From Lamprocystis purpurea DSM 4197 (lineage in GTDB: Bacteria > Pseudomonadota > Gammaproteobacteria > Chromatiales > Chromatiaceae), in contig NZ_KB902506.1 of the NCBI RefSeq assembly GCF_000379525.1, positions 1 through 64,000 on the forward strand: a stretch of DNA of 64,000 bases, given 5' to 3'. Within the stretch, counting starts at the first letter, position 1. Each line of letters starts with the position of its first letter. The translations under genes were made by a program, and so were the position numbers. Positions 1 through 10,000 of this stretch are shown here, piece after piece. The notes under the pieces are model-generated. The model was not told the origin of the DNA. It did no database searches and was given only the letters and a program-made list of their open reading frames with translations.

Positions 1-475
1 GGTCGAACCAGTGCCGGTGCAGGCGCCATTCGCTGCCGGGGTCGATCAGGCGGTACGCCACCAGGGTCTTGAGGACATTTAACCAGCGTGTGCCCTTGCG
101 GCTGGGTGGCAGTCGCGACGCCCAGAAGGTGTCCAGTTGCAACAGATCCCACAGCCCACACGCCACCCAGCACGCGCCCCACTGCCGCGGCCGGCGCAAC
201 TGCAATTCGCTCAGCTTGACCTGGACCACCGCACAGGCCAGCTCCGGCGCCTGGCGATCCTCCGGAAACAGGGCCAGCTGGGTGGCGGCGCCCGCGTCCT
301 CGTCAAAGACGGCAATCGAACGGCACCAGGCCGCTCGCTGGGCGTCGTTGATCTCCCCGAGGTACAACACGTGGCGCTGTACGACCCGCCCGTCCGCCAC
401 GCGGCGGTTCTCCACCACGCTCCAGTAGCGGTGCTCTTTGCCGTCTTTCTTGCGGGTCTTGGATCGCAGAAACAT
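1..475 (-). mobile_element. IS1634-type (IS4 superfamily) transposase, N-terminal part, cut by window edge
   Basis: The reverse strand is open from an ATG at 475 to the window edge, giving about 158 residues with no stop. The protein begins MFLRSKTRKKDGKEHRYWSV and continues with VENRRV, RHVLYLGEIN and then LVAYRLIDPGSEW. This N-terminal pattern is typical of IS1634-family DDE transposases. Only the N-terminal domain is inside the window, so the catalytic DDE residues and the far terminal repeat are not visible. The near IS end should lie between 476 and about 560, but I could not define an inverted repeat there. Family assignment is from remembered sequence resemblance. Confidence 0.75.
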
Positions 476-711
476 GCCGAATAGTGTCAGAAAAACGGCC
501 GCCCGGATCAAGGACCAAAGTCGGCACTACAGCCGTTTTCGCGCGCCATGGTCTCGCTTGCTCAGGTACTTACCCTAGCATCAAGAGCCAAAATGGCCCC
601 AAAATGGCGGAATCCTGGGTCGAATAGTCGAAGTCGGGCTAGCATTCTGTGTTCCGGCTATCTTCAAGTATCGCAGAACGAGCTAATCGGGGGTCGGCCA
701 TTCGTCGCTAT

Positions 712-728
712 GCGACACACCGTGTCGC
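712..728. promoter_or_regulatory. Perfect 7-bp palindrome upstream of the Cys-repeat protein
   Basis: GCGACAC (712-718) and GTGTCGC (722-728) form a perfect inverted repeat with a 3-base spacer, 46 bases before the start codon at 775. AGGAG at 763-767 is a good ribosome binding site. The palindrome could be an operator or a small hairpin in the leader. No regulator can be named. Confidence 0.35.
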
Positions 729-774
729 GTGGTTCCGTTATCCTCTGTAGACGCTTCAGCACAGGAGTACATCG

Positions 775-1101
775 ATGCAGCGGTTTCTTGCCGGTCACTG
801 CCGGCTTGGTTGGATGGTGTTGATCCCGCTGGCGAGTCTCGCCGATGGGGGCATGACACCACAACCGGTGGTCAAGCTTGGCACCTGTCCGAGCGGTTAC
901 AGCACCAGCGGTCAGTATTGCATCCCCGGCCCCCGGGCCCGTCTGGCTCTGGAAAAGCGGGGGCGTTGTCCAAGTGCCTATGGGACCAGCGGGGCCTACT
1001 GTCTGGCAGGTTCACAGGCGCGGCCGGCGCTCCCGAAGATCGGCGCGGCCTGCCCGTCCCAGTGGTCAACGAGCGGCGATTATTGCCTGTTGAATCATTG
1101 A
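775..1101 (+). CDS. Small secreted Cys-rich repeat protein
   Basis: A 108-residue protein with a signal-peptide-like N-terminus (residues 1-23, ending LASLADG). The rest is three copies of one repeat, of the form C-P-S-x-Y/W-x-T-S-G-x-Y-C, at about residues 38-49, 65-76 and 92-103. Repeats one and two are followed by a similar linker with A-L and a basic residue. Each unit holds two Cys ten residues apart, so each could close one disulfide after export; DsbC at 24242 would be relevant. The start is fixed by AGGAG at 763-767. I do not recognise a function. The exact threefold repetition and clean ribosome binding site argue that it is a real expressed gene. Confidence 0.7.
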   Translation: MQRFLAGHCRLGWMVLIPLASLADGGMTPQPVVKLGTCPSGYSTSGQYCIPGPRARLALEKRGRCPSAYGTSGAYCLAGSQARPALPKIGAACPSQWSTSGDYCLLNH

Positions 1102-1159
1102 CCGCCAACCCGTCCGCACCGTCATACCTCATTGACAACAGCACCTTGGGTATCCGCAC

Positions 1160-1865
1160 ATGCACCGACGTCAGATTCTGCAAGCCTTCGCGATGGGCGC
1201 CACGCTGAAGGTTACCGGCGGACTGGCCGACATCATCGGCGAACCGGGCAAACTGGTCCCGCCGCCGGCATCCGCAGCGCCGACCAAGACCGAGGCTTGG
1301 CTCGCGAATCTGGGACCCTTCGATGATAGGCCGCCAGCACCGGCTTGCATCGCGCTGGGTCCGGAAGCGGATGCGGTGATCGATGCCTTGCGCGTCCGGG
1401 CCAAGTCGTCCTGGGACGCCGCCAGTCACATGACAGGCTGGGATGTCGACTGTTTCCGCACCGGCCGGGATGATCCGGCGGGGCTCGATCGCTGGATCGA
1501 GACGCGCCTGCGTCCCTGCGATCTTATCGCGCTGGTGGTCGATGCCAACGACCCCGCAGCGCGCGCCCAGACACCCGGACCGCCTGGCCGGACTGAAGGA
1601 GGCGGCCCTGCGCATCGCGTTCATCGTCGGCGATGACGCCCGCGACCCCGACGCACCTTGGCGCGCCCCCCTGCACTCAGCCCTGGATCGCGTGTTCGAT
1701 ATCAGCCCCCAGCGGGGGTTCCTGCGCGCCGCGGCGATCACCACCCATGTCGATGGCCTGCTGCGGTCCGTCGGCGCGTGCCGGGGCGCGATGCGCCGAC
1801 CGGCGCGGGCTCAAACGCCCGTCAGCGCTCCGGTCGCGGCGATGCCCGCCGCGCCGGTCCAGTAG
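1160..1865 (+). pseudogene. Frameshifted gene of unrecognised family
   Basis: The product starts MHRRQILQAFAMGATLKVTG and reads well in one frame to about 1565 (…CDLIALVVDANDPAARAQ). After that sensible protein sequence continues in the next frame (DRLAGLKEAALRIAFIVGDD…ITTHVDGLLRSVGACRG) to a stop near 1865. The shift sits at roughly 1565-1580 and corresponds to one extra base. Joined, it would be about 200-230 residues with alternating hydrophobic beta-strand-like segments (LIALVVDA, LRIAFIVGD), as in a Rossmann or tubulin/FtsZ-like fold; that comparison is weak. The end overlaps the 3' end of the convergent ubiV. A sequencing error is the alternative to true decay. Confidence 0.55.
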
Positions 1866-2746
1866 CCGTCCACCAGCCCACCCGGTGCCAGGTCGCGCAA
1901 CCTGACCAAGCCGTTCGCGGTGGAGAGGTCGCCGCTGAGACAGGCGGCATAGGTCCTGACGATCTCCGCGGTGTCGTGGGATTGCGGGCTGATGCGCAGC
2001 AGGTCGATGCCCAGTGCGGTCACGTCATCGAGTGACGCGAGCAGGCTGTGGGCCGCGGCGGATTGGGTCTGGATGCCGTTGAGTGCCAGGAAGGGCTGAC
2101 CCTCCTGGGTGGTGATCAGCAACCCGTCCGGGTGCTCGCCGCAGCGGAATTCGCACTGGTCCTTGCCCTGGCCGTTGTTGTAGGCCGTGAAGCAGCGTGC
2201 CGAGTAGGCGAGCGGCAGCCGACCGAAGGCGAAGACCTCGCACTCGACACCGGCCGGCCGGACTCTGAGCAGCTCAATCGCCGTTGCGCGGCCCAGTTCG
2301 ACCGGCAGCACCCAGCGCTTGAGACCGCGCGCGGCCAGGAAGCTCAGCGTGCGCTGGTTATAGAGATTGATGGACGGACCGGTGACGAACGGACGGCCCT
2401 CCAGGAAGTCCAGGGCGGCCAGGTCGTTGGCTTCGATCAGGAAGCGGCGGTCGGCACACTGCCGTTCCAGGGTCTTGAGTTCCCCCTCGGATTCGATCAG
2501 GGCGAGGGTGGAGATCACGGGTTCGCGCCCGCTGGCGGCCACGCGCTCCGCCAGGTCCCACCAGTCTTCCGGGCGCAGGAGGCGGCGTTTGGAGCAGATG
2601 GTCTCCCCCAGGTAGATGACCTCCACCGGGGTCTCGATCATCTCCGCGTAAAAATCCAGCACCTGCTCGCGCGGCCAGTAGTAGAGCAGCGGCCCGAGCG
2701 ACAGGCGCGGACGCGGTGGGGTGGCTGAGTGGATGTCCGTCGGCAT
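1811..2746 (-). CDS. ubiV: UbiV, O2-independent ubiquinone biosynthesis protein (U32 peptidase family)
   Basis: A 311-residue U32-family protein. With UbiU, UbiV hydroxylates the ubiquinone ring without oxygen, in the cytoplasm. Four cysteines match those that bind the 4Fe-4S cluster in the family: C51 (GETICSKRR), C185 (SARCF), C198 and C202 (QCEFRCGEHPDG). It lies 139 bases downstream of ubiU on the same strand, the usual pairing. The SCP2-type partner UbiT is not in this window. Length is close to the family norm. The 3' end overlaps the frameshifted gene on the opposite strand by about 55 bases. Confidence 0.93.
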   Translation of the reverse strand: MPTDIHSATPPRPRLSLGPLLYYWPREQVLDFYAEMIETPVEVIYLGETICSKRRLLRPEDWWDLAERVAASGREPVISTLALIESEGELKTLERQCADRRFLIEANDLAALDFLEGRPFVTGPSINLYNQRTLSFLAARGLKRWVLPVELGRATAIELLRVRPAGVECEVFAFGRLPLAYSARCFTAYNNGQGKDQCEFRCGEHPDGLLITTQEGQPFLALNGIQTQSAAAHSLLASLDDVTALGIDLLRISPQSHDTAEIVRTYAACLSGDLSTANGLVRLRDLAPGGLVDGYWTGAAGIAATGALTGV

Positions 2747-2885
2747 GGCGTTCGCTCGATGTTGACTGTACTTTGAATTCGGGGTGAAAACGGAACCGGC
2801 CGCGCGCGGTGTCGGCCGGCTTGCGGCTGGCCGGCCCGAGCATGCGGAGTGGTCTCGCCGGCGCTTGGGGCTGGCAGCGGCGCCC

Positions 2886-3881
2886 TCAGTGCCAGGTCCG
2901 CTCGTAAGGTCCGATGGTCGTCTGGGTGCCTTCGGAGACCCGCGCCAGGGTGTCCATCCAGTCGGCCTTGGGCTTGAAGGCCGCGGGGTTGCGCCGGCAG
3001 GAATCGATGGCGTCGCGCCACACCCGGGTGACGTCCGACACGTAGCGCGTGCTGCGCTGACGGCCTTCCAGCTTGATGGCGGCGACCCCGGCGCTCATGA
3101 TCTGCGGCAGCAGATCCAGGGTGTTGAGGCTGGTGGGCTCCTCGATGGCATAGCGGGTCTCGCCCTCGACCTCATAGCGGCCTTTGCAGATGGTCGGGTA
3201 GCCGGCCGGTTCGTTCCGGTCGCGCCGCTCGATCAGGATGCCGCCCAGGCGGGTCTCCTGGCCCGCCGGGGTGTCGCTCCACTGCACATGCGCGGCGGGG
3301 GAGCAGGCGCCGAAGGTGTTGGGCGACTGGCCGGTGGCGTAGGAGGACAGCAGGCAGCGCCCCTCGACCATCACGCACAGACTGCCGAAGCCGAAGATCT
3401 CGATCGGCACCGGGCTCTCTTTGATCAGATGGGCGACCTGGGCGATGGACAGGACGCGCGGCACCACCACGCGGCGGATGCCGAAGTGCCGGTGCATGAA
3501 GCGGATCGCCGCCGGACTGGTGGCCGACGCCTGCACCGACAGATGCAGCCGCAACTCCGGGTGGCGCTCCGCCGCGTAGTCGAGCACCCCCATATCGGCC
3601 AGGATCAGGGCATCTACGCCCAGGTCGGCCGCCCGATCGACGGCATTGGTCCAGCGTTCCCAGCCCTGGGGCTGGGCGTAGGTATTGACGGCGACGAAGA
3701 CCTTGACCTGGTGATCGCGGGCATAGCGCAGACCCTCCTTAATCTGCTTGTCGCCGAAGTTGAGTCCGGCGAAGTGACGGGCGTTGGTGTCGTCGCGAAA
3801 GCCGATATAGACGGCGTCGGCGCCGTTGTCCACGGCAGCCTTGAGTGAGGGCAGATTGCCGGCGGGGCAGACGAGTTCCAT
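2886..3881 (-). CDS. ubiU: UbiU, O2-independent ubiquinone biosynthesis protein (U32 peptidase family)
   Basis: A 331-residue U32-family protein starting MELVCPAGNLPSLKAAVDNG, typical of UbiU; an upstream in-frame extension to 4031 is rejected because it overlaps the preceding gene and lacks family resemblance. Cluster cysteines fall at C169 (SLCVM), C176 (EGRC), C193 (GACSP) and C232 (TICKGRYE), the same numbers and spacing reported for the E. coli protein. It forms a heterodimer with UbiV for anaerobic ring hydroxylation. It begins 32 bases after the radical SAM gene, so the three genes look like one operon. UbiX, encoded at 59888-60511, serves the decarboxylation step of the same pathway. 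Confidence 0.94.
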   Translation of the reverse strand: MELVCPAGNLPSLKAAVDNGADAVYIGFRDDTNARHFAGLNFGDKQIKEGLRYARDHQVKVFVAVNTYAQPQGWERWTNAVDRAADLGVDALILADMGVLDYAAERHPELRLHLSVQASATSPAAIRFMHRHFGIRRVVVPRVLSIAQVAHLIKESPVPIEIFGFGSLCVMVEGRCLLSSYATGQSPNTFGACSPAAHVQWSDTPAGQETRLGGILIERRDRNEPAGYPTICKGRYEVEGETRYAIEEPTSLNTLDLLPQIMSAGVAAIKLEGRQRSTRYVSDVTRVWRDAIDSCRRNPAAFKPKADWMDTLARVSEGTQTTIGPYERTWH

Positions 3882-3913
3882 GATGATTCGGTTCTCTGAA
3901 TGAATGGAGAGAG

Positions 3914-4936
3914 TCAGGCGGTGCGGGCCAGCAGGGGCTGCGACGGTGGTGCGCAGCGTTCTCCCTGGCGCGTGCCGCGGCGGTATAGTTCGGCCTCGAT
4001 ACGGTTCAACACCGCCCATTTCAGTGCGCACCAGTCCGGCGCCAGCAGAATCGACCGGGCAGCGGTGCCGGTCAGGCGGTGGAAGATCACGTTCGGCGGC
4101 GTATGCTCGATCAGGTCGGCGCAGATGGCGACGTAGTCATCCAGTTCCAGCGGGCGGTAGTCCCCATGCTGCCACTCCAGGGCCAGGCGGGTATGCCGGA
4201 CCACATGCAAGGGGTGCACCTTGAGACCTTCCACCCCCAGTTCCAGCACGCGTTCCAGGCTGTACATGGCGGCGTCGCGGCCCTCGCCGGGCAGCCCGAT
4301 GATCAGGTGGGCACACACCGGCAGGCCGCGCCGATGGGCCGCGCGGGTGGCGGCGCGGAACTCGGCGAAGCCGTGGCCGCGATTGACTCGCGCCAGGGTG
4401 CGGTCGTCGGCCGATTGGAGGCCGAGCTCCAGCCACACTTCCTTGCCCTGGCGGCGGTAGCCGGCAAGCAGGTCCAGCACCGGTTCCGGAACACAGTCCG
4501 GGCGGGTGCCGACCGAGATCCCGATCACGTCCGGCAGTGCCAGCGCCTGGTCGTAGCGTTCACGCAGCCGCTCGATGTCGTCGTAGGTGTTGGTATAGGC
4601 CTGGAAGTAGGCGATGAAGCGGCGCGCTCCGGTGCGGCGGGCGAGCACGGCGCGTCCGGCGGCAATCTGATCCGCGACCGACGGCGCTTCCTGCGCGTGG
4701 GGGCTGAAGGATTGGTTGTTGCAGAAAGTGCAGCCGCCACGCCCTTTGGAGCCGTCCCGGTTCGGGCAGGTGAAGCCGGCATTGATCGCGAGCTTGTGCA
4801 CCCGCTGACCATAACGCCGCAGCAGGTCCTGTCCGAGGGTGTTAACTCGCGCGCTCAGGATGCGCGCAACGGGGAACGCATTCGGATGGGCATCCGAGTG
4901 TGCGTCGGGACGAACGACGGTAGGGGCGGGATACAT
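3914..4936 (-). CDS. YhcC-type radical SAM protein (TIGR01212 family)
   Basis: A 340-residue protein with an iron-sulfur site at C57, C69 and C72 (CPNRDGSKGRGGCTFC), the spaced Cys pattern of the TIGR01212/YhcC radical SAM family. Other family features are NNQSFSP, YFQAYTNTYD, ISVGTRPDC, ELGLQSADD and HLIIGLPGE. The family's physiological reaction is not established. Gene order yhcC-like, ubiU, ubiV with a 32-base first gap suggests co-transcription, hence perhaps an anaerobic role; that is inference. The first 30 residues are low complexity, so the true start may be slightly downstream, at the Val or Met codons before VNTLGQDLLRRYG. Confidence 0.85.
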   Translation of the reverse strand: MYPAPTVVRPDAHSDAHPNAFPVARILSARVNTLGQDLLRRYGQRVHKLAINAGFTCPNRDGSKGRGGCTFCNNQSFSPHAQEAPSVADQIAAGRAVLARRTGARRFIAYFQAYTNTYDDIERLRERYDQALALPDVIGISVGTRPDCVPEPVLDLLAGYRRQGKEVWLELGLQSADDRTLARVNRGHGFAEFRAATRAAHRRGLPVCAHLIIGLPGEGRDAAMYSLERVLELGVEGLKVHPLHVVRHTRLALEWQHGDYRPLELDDYVAICADLIEHTPPNVIFHRLTGTAARSILLAPDWCALKWAVLNRIEAELYRRGTRQGERCAPPSQPLLARTA

Positions 4937-5169
4937 CAGCGGAAAGCTACCCCGTCGAAATGACTCGTGTCAATCGGCGGATCGCGGCGCCGTGCCGACG
5001 GGCGGGCAAGCGTCACCGCGCGGGTCGGTTGGGTGTCGTTGCACGTGACTTGCATCCAGTGGTTCGTGTAAGCTTTCAAGTCATTGTTTTCGCTGTTTCG
5101 TCGAATGGCGTCTCGGCATCTTGAACATCACCCGCCGCGGGTCTGTCGGCGCGGCCGAGGGCGACTGAA
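4937..5169. other. Intergenic region between divergent yhcC-like and DUF2726 genes
   Basis: About 230 bases separating divergent genes, so it should carry both promoters. I see a weak candidate TTGCAT near 5051 followed by TAAGCT about 17 bases later, pointing to the plus-strand gene. No clear operator or terminator was found. Confidence 0.3.
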
Positions 5170-5973
5170 TTGGGCTACTTTTACGTTTTTCTCGGACTCG
5201 GAGTGCTGGTGCTCCTGGCCTTCATACTCAGCTTACGCAAGCGTCTGGGGCGTCGCTATCGGTTGCCGTACGTGGTGGATGAATTCCTGTTTCCCCCGGC
5301 ACAACGCGCCTTCCTGGCGGTGCTCGAACGCGCGGTGGGCCGTGATTACCGGGTCTACGGCCGGGTGCGGGCGGTTGATGTGATCGGTCTGCGGCGTCGT
5401 CCGCGTCTGGATCGGCGCAGCCGGCGGCGCGCCCTGGAGCGGCTGTGGAACTGGCACTTCGATTTCCTGATCTGTTCGGCGCAGACCGGTGCCATCCTCT
5501 GTGCCGTCAATCTGGCGCCGCGCTCGCGACTGCGCCGCGGGCCGCCCCGCACTGCCTTGGATCAGATCTGCGCCGCTGCCGAGTTGCCCTTTGTGCGCTT
5601 TTCCGAGGCCGATACCTACCGGGTGGCCGACATAGCGCCGCCGGTCCTCGCGGCGATCCGGTCCCGGCAGCCGCGCGCGGCCAAGGTCGAGGTGCCGTTG
5701 CCCGCGGAGGTCCCGGGCGAGTTGCGGGAGGTCCTGCATGGTCTGTCCCAGGTGATGGTAGACGACGCCCGGCAGGCGCGCGACGAACCGCTGCCCGCGC
5801 CGGCCAAACCCACGCAGCGCACCACGCAACCGCCGGGCACGCCCCTCGAGGTCGTGGTGTCGCGTCGCGAACCGACCCTGGTCGGCGACGGGGATGTCGA
5901 CCTGGGGCCGGAATTCAGTATCGACGACGACCTGCACGAGGACGAGCGGCCGGTGCGGGTGCGGCGGTTCTGA
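5170..5973 (+). CDS. DUF2726 domain protein with N-terminal membrane anchor
   Basis: A 267-residue protein from a TTG start. A single membrane segment occupies about residues 3-21 (FYVFLGLGVLVLLAFIL). The DUF2726 domain follows (about 35-165), with LLFPPAQRAF-like DEFLFPPAQRAF, VRAVDVI, WNWHFDFLICSAQTG and FVRFSEADTY. This domain is distantly nuclease/helicase-associated in other proteins; its role here is unknown. The C-terminal 90 residues are low-complexity and acidic-basic mixed (DDDLHEDERPVRVRRF). It is convergent with the diguanylate cyclase gene, with five bases between the stops. Confidence 0.75.
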   Translation: MGYFYVFLGLGVLVLLAFILSLRKRLGRRYRLPYVVDEFLFPPAQRAFLAVLERAVGRDYRVYGRVRAVDVIGLRRRPRLDRRSRRRALERLWNWHFDFLICSAQTGAILCAVNLAPRSRLRRGPPRTALDQICAAAELPFVRFSEADTYRVADIAPPVLAAIRSRQPRAAKVEVPLPAEVPGELREVLHGLSQVMVDDARQARDEPLPAPAKPTQRTTQPPGTPLEVVVSRREPTLVGDGDVDLGPEFSIDDDLHEDERPVRVRRF

Positions 5974-5978
5974 GCGTT

Positions 5979-6956
5979 TCAGCTGGCGGTCAGGCTGACC
6001 CGATTGCGGCCCGATCGCTTGGCCACAAACAACTGGCGATCGGCCGCGTCAATGAGATTGACCGGCGGCTCGTGTCGCGCCGGTTGGCAGACCGCGGCGC
6101 CGATACTGACCGTGACCCAGGGGGAAACGGCTGACGCGCCGTGCGGGATCTGAAGCGCCTCGATGTCGGCACGCAACTGCTCGGCCACCACCGACAACCC
6201 TTGGGCATGCGGGCCGATGAGTAGGCAGATGAATTCCTCTCCGCCGTAGCGGGCGATGAAGTCCCCGGCCCGCTTGATGTCCTGGCTAAGGGCGTCGGCG
6301 ACCCGGCGCAGACAGTCGTCCCCGGCCAGATGACCGTGGCCGTCGTTGTACTCCTTGAAAAAGTCGATGTCGACCATCGCCGCCGCCAACGTCTGACCGG
6401 AACGGAGCATCCGCCGCCATTCCTGATCGAGCCGTAGGTCGAAGGCCCGTCGGTTGGGGATGCCGGTCAGGCCGTCCAGACGGGACAGTTGGTCGAGGAG
6501 GTCCCGCTGGCGTTTGAGTTCCAGGTGGGTGCGCACCCGCAGTCTGACGATGGCCTCCTTGAACGGCTTGGTTACGTAGTCCACCGCTCCCAGCGCCAAA
6601 CCGCGGGTCTCGTCCTCGGCATCGGCCAGGGCGGTAATGAAGATGACCGGGATCATGCTCAGCAGGGGGTCGGCCTTCAGCGCCGCGCAGGCCTGGTAGC
6701 CGTCCATCTCCGGCATCATCACATCCAGCAGAATCAGGTCCGGCGCACAGGACTCGGCGAGCTTCAGCGCCTGTCGGCCGTTGGTGGCGGCGGAGATCTG
6801 GTGCCCCTCGTCGGCCAGCATCCGGCTCAGCACCCGGATATTGTCCGGAACATCGTCTACGATCAGTATGCGCACGCGCGGCTCCAGGGTTGCGTTACAG
6901 CGGGGTGCATGAGAACTCGTCGATCGCCTTATCATATCGCTCAATAACGCAACCAT
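5979..6956 (-). CDS. Response regulator diguanylate cyclase (REC-GGDEF)
   Basis: A 325-residue protein. The receiver domain spans about residues 28-145, with the acidic pair DD34-35, phospho-acceptor D78 (LLDVMMPEMDG) and the conserved Lys in VTKPF. The GGDEF domain spans about 160-320 with the active-site signature GGEEF and an RxxD inhibitory site just before it (RAGDFIARYGGEEF), so an active, product-inhibited c-di-GMP synthase is predicted. The gene is divergent from the four-kinase array with only 78 bases between starts. It is the only intact stand-alone receiver-output gene beside that array and thus its most plausible target. The exact start within the first 27 residues is uncertain. 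Confidence 0.92.
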   Translation of the reverse strand: MVALLSDMIRRSTSSHAPRCNATLEPRVRILIVDDVPDNIRVLSRMLADEGHQISAATNGRQALKLAESCAPDLILLDVMMPEMDGYQACAALKADPLLSMIPVIFITALADAEDETRGLALGAVDYVTKPFKEAIVRLRVRTHLELKRQRDLLDQLSRLDGLTGIPNRRAFDLRLDQEWRRMLRSGQTLAAAMVDIDFFKEYNDGHGHLAGDDCLRRVADALSQDIKRAGDFIARYGGEEFICLLIGPHAQGLSVVAEQLRADIEALQIPHGASAVSPWVTVSIGAAVCQPARHEPPVNLIDAADRQLFVAKRSGRNRVSLTAS

Positions 6957-7034
6957 GGCGCTGGATTTCGCATCAATGTTCCACCGGGTCGGGTCAGTGA
7001 TCCGCCGGTGCCGTCCGAACCAGGGAGCTGGCCT

Positions 7035-10000
7035 ATGCTGTCCAAAGTGACTGATCCGTGGTCCGCGCGGCGGATGTTTCAGGTCTTGCCCTGGCTGATC
7101 CTGGCCGGCGGTTTGGCGCTCACCTGGCTGTTGGGATCGCAGTTGCGCCAGCGGGAGATCGCGATCGAGCGGGCCGAGTTCGCGCTGCGCGTCAACGAGG
7201 TGGTGAGCGGTTTACAGCACCGGATGACGGCCAACGCCCAGATCCTGCGGGGGGTCGCCGGTCTGTTCGAGAGTACCGGCGAGGTCAGCCGCGAGGGCTT
7301 CCGCCGCTATGTGGAAGGGCTGCGGCTCGATCGATACTATCCCGGCATCCAGGGGGTCGGCTATGCCGCTGTCGTGCCGGCCGCCGACCAGGCGCTCCAT
7401 GTGGCCCAGATGCGCGCCCAAGGCCTTCCCGACTACGCGATCCGGCCGCCCGGCGACCGCGATCCTTACTCGGCGGTGATCTATGTCGAGCCCTTCGATT
7501 GGCGCAACCAACGCGCCATTGGCTTCGACCTGTTGACTGAGCCGGTGCGGGCCGCGGCCGCGGCCCGCGCCCGCGACCAAGACGGGGAGGCCATGTCCGA
7601 CCGGGTGACGTTGAAACAGGAAGCGGACGGGGAGGTGCCGGCGGGGGTCCTGCTCTTCGTGCCGGTCTATCATACCGGTCTCCCACTGGATACCGTCGCG
7701 CAGCGGCGGTCGGCCCTGCGGGGCTGGGCCTACGCGGCGCTGCGGATCCAGGATGCGGTTGATGCGTTTTTGCTCAGCGACTATCGCGAGCTGTCAAAGC
7801 GCCTCTCGCTACAGATCTTTTCGACAGAATCCCAGACCCCTGAGACCTTGCTCTATAACCTGAATCCGGAGCCGGATGCCGCACTCGATCACCTCGAAAT
7901 CGTGCGTCCGGTCACCATCGCGGGGAGCGACTGGATCTTCCGGGTCGCGCCGCGCGTGGCCCACCCGGCCGGTTGGCGAGCACATGCAGTCAGCCTCATC
8001 GTCATGGTCACTGGTGCATTGCTGAGCATCGCGCTCGCCCTGTTTTTGTACACGCTTACACGTAGTCATCTCCGGCTCGCCGCCGCGCTCGACGAAGCCG
8101 GCCGCGCCAATCGCGCCCTGGCGGACCGGACCGGCGAACTGGCCGACAGCGAGGGGCGCGTCCGGGCGAAGCTGGCCGCGCTGTTGGACCCGGCCGGGGA
8201 TCTGGAGACGCTGAACTTGGCCGATATCGTGGATTGTCACGCGATTCAACAGATCATGGACGAGTTTTTCCGACTCACACAGATCGGCGTGGCCGTGATC
8301 GATCTGCGGGGTCAGGTGCTGGTGTCCACCGGGTGGCAGACGATCTGCACGCGGTTTCACCGGGTCCATCCGGTCACCGCCGGTAACTGCGTCGAAAGTG
8401 ACACGCTGCTCTCGCGGGGCGTGGCGCCGGGCGCCTATCGCACCTACCGGTGCAAAAACGGCATGTGGGAGATGGTGACCCCGATCATGGTCGGCACCAA
8501 GCACATCGGGAATCTGTTTCTCGGCCAGTTTCTCTTTGACGACGAACCATTGGATTTGGAGGGATTCCGGGCCCAGGCGCGCCGCTATGGATTCGACGAA
8601 GCGGCTTATCTCGCCGCCTACACCCAGGTGCCGCGCTGGAGCCGCGTTAAGGTGGATACGGTGATGCGGTTTTACGGGCGCTTCGCGGAGCTGATCTCCC
8701 GCTTGAGTCATGCCAATATCCAGTTGGCGCGGACCTTGACCGAACAGCAGCGCGGCGAGCAGGCGTTGTTTGTGGCCAAGGAACAGGCGGAAGCGGCCAA
8801 TCGGGCCAAGTCGATGTTCCTGGCCAATATGAGCCATGAAATCCGCACGCCGCTGAACGCCATCCTCGGCTTCGCCCAGGTCCTGGTGCGCGATCCCGGT
8901 TTGAATGCCATGCAACGGGACGGCCTGGTCACGATCCAGCGCAGCGGCGAGCATCTCCTGACCCTCATCAACGATATCCTCGACCTGGCCAAGATCGAGG
9001 CCGGGCGCATGACCCAACAGGCGGCGCCCTTCGAACTGCCGGGACTGATCGCCGATATCGAGGCGTTTTTCAGGCAGCACGTCCGCGACCGGGGACTTGA
9101 ACTGACGATCGAGACCCGGGGGCTGCACCGGATGGTGGTCGGAGACAAGCTGCGCCTGCGCCAGGTCCTCATCAACCTGGTTGGCAATGCAGTCAAATTC
9201 ACGCCGGCGGGACAGGTGACCCTGCGCGTTGAATGCGCGAGCGGCGACGAGGTCCGGTTCAGCGTTCTGGACACGGGCACGGGGATCGCCGCTGAGGATC
9301 TGACGCGGGTCTTCAAACCCTTCACCCAAACCGCCGCGGGTCGAAAACTACAAGAGGGTACCGGGCTGGGTCTGGCCCTGAGTTCCCAGTTTGTTCGCCT
9401 CATGGGGGGGGATCTGGCCGTCGACAGCAGGCCGGATCGGGGGAGCTGCTTCACCTTCACGATCGCGCTGCCCTCGGCGACCACTGCTGAACCAGACGAG
9501 GCCCGCGGCGAGCTTCCGGTGGTTGGTCTGGCCTCGGGCCAGCCGGTCTGCCGAGTGCTGATTGTGGATGATCAGCAGGACAACCGGCAGCCGCTGCGGG
9601 CGCTCCTGGAAACCTTGAATCCGCAACCCCCGGTGCTGGAGATTCGGGAAGCGACTGATGGTCAGGCCGCGCTCGCGGTCTGGGAAACCTGGCAACCGCA
9701 GGTGATCTTTATGGACATGCGGATGCCGATCCTCTCCGGCGAAGCGGCGACCCGGCAGCTCAAGGCGCGGATGCGCGCCCGGCCCGATGCGGTCCGCTCC
9801 GTCATCGTGGCGCTCAGTGCCAGTGCGTTCGACGAGAACCGCGATCAATTCCTGGCCAGCGGCTGTGATGCGTTTGCCTGCAAACCCTTCCGGGCTGAAG
9901 ACCTGTTCGCCATTCTGGAACGCTGCGCCGGGCTCCGGTTCATCCGCGGCGCGGCGCCGTCAGTACCCGACCGCGGGTTGTCCCCCCAGGCTTTGGCCGT

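Noticed and set aside
2784-3848. A 354-codon plus-strand open frame
   Set aside because: Antisense to ubiU, whose cysteines and length match the family exactly.
3882-4031. N-terminal extension of UbiU to an ATG at 4031
   Set aside because: The extension overlaps the preceding gene and the cysteine numbering fits only the start at 3881.
7008-7034. GTG start at 7008 for kinase 1
   Set aside because: The ATG at 7035 has AGGGAG at the right distance and a normal membrane-anchor start.
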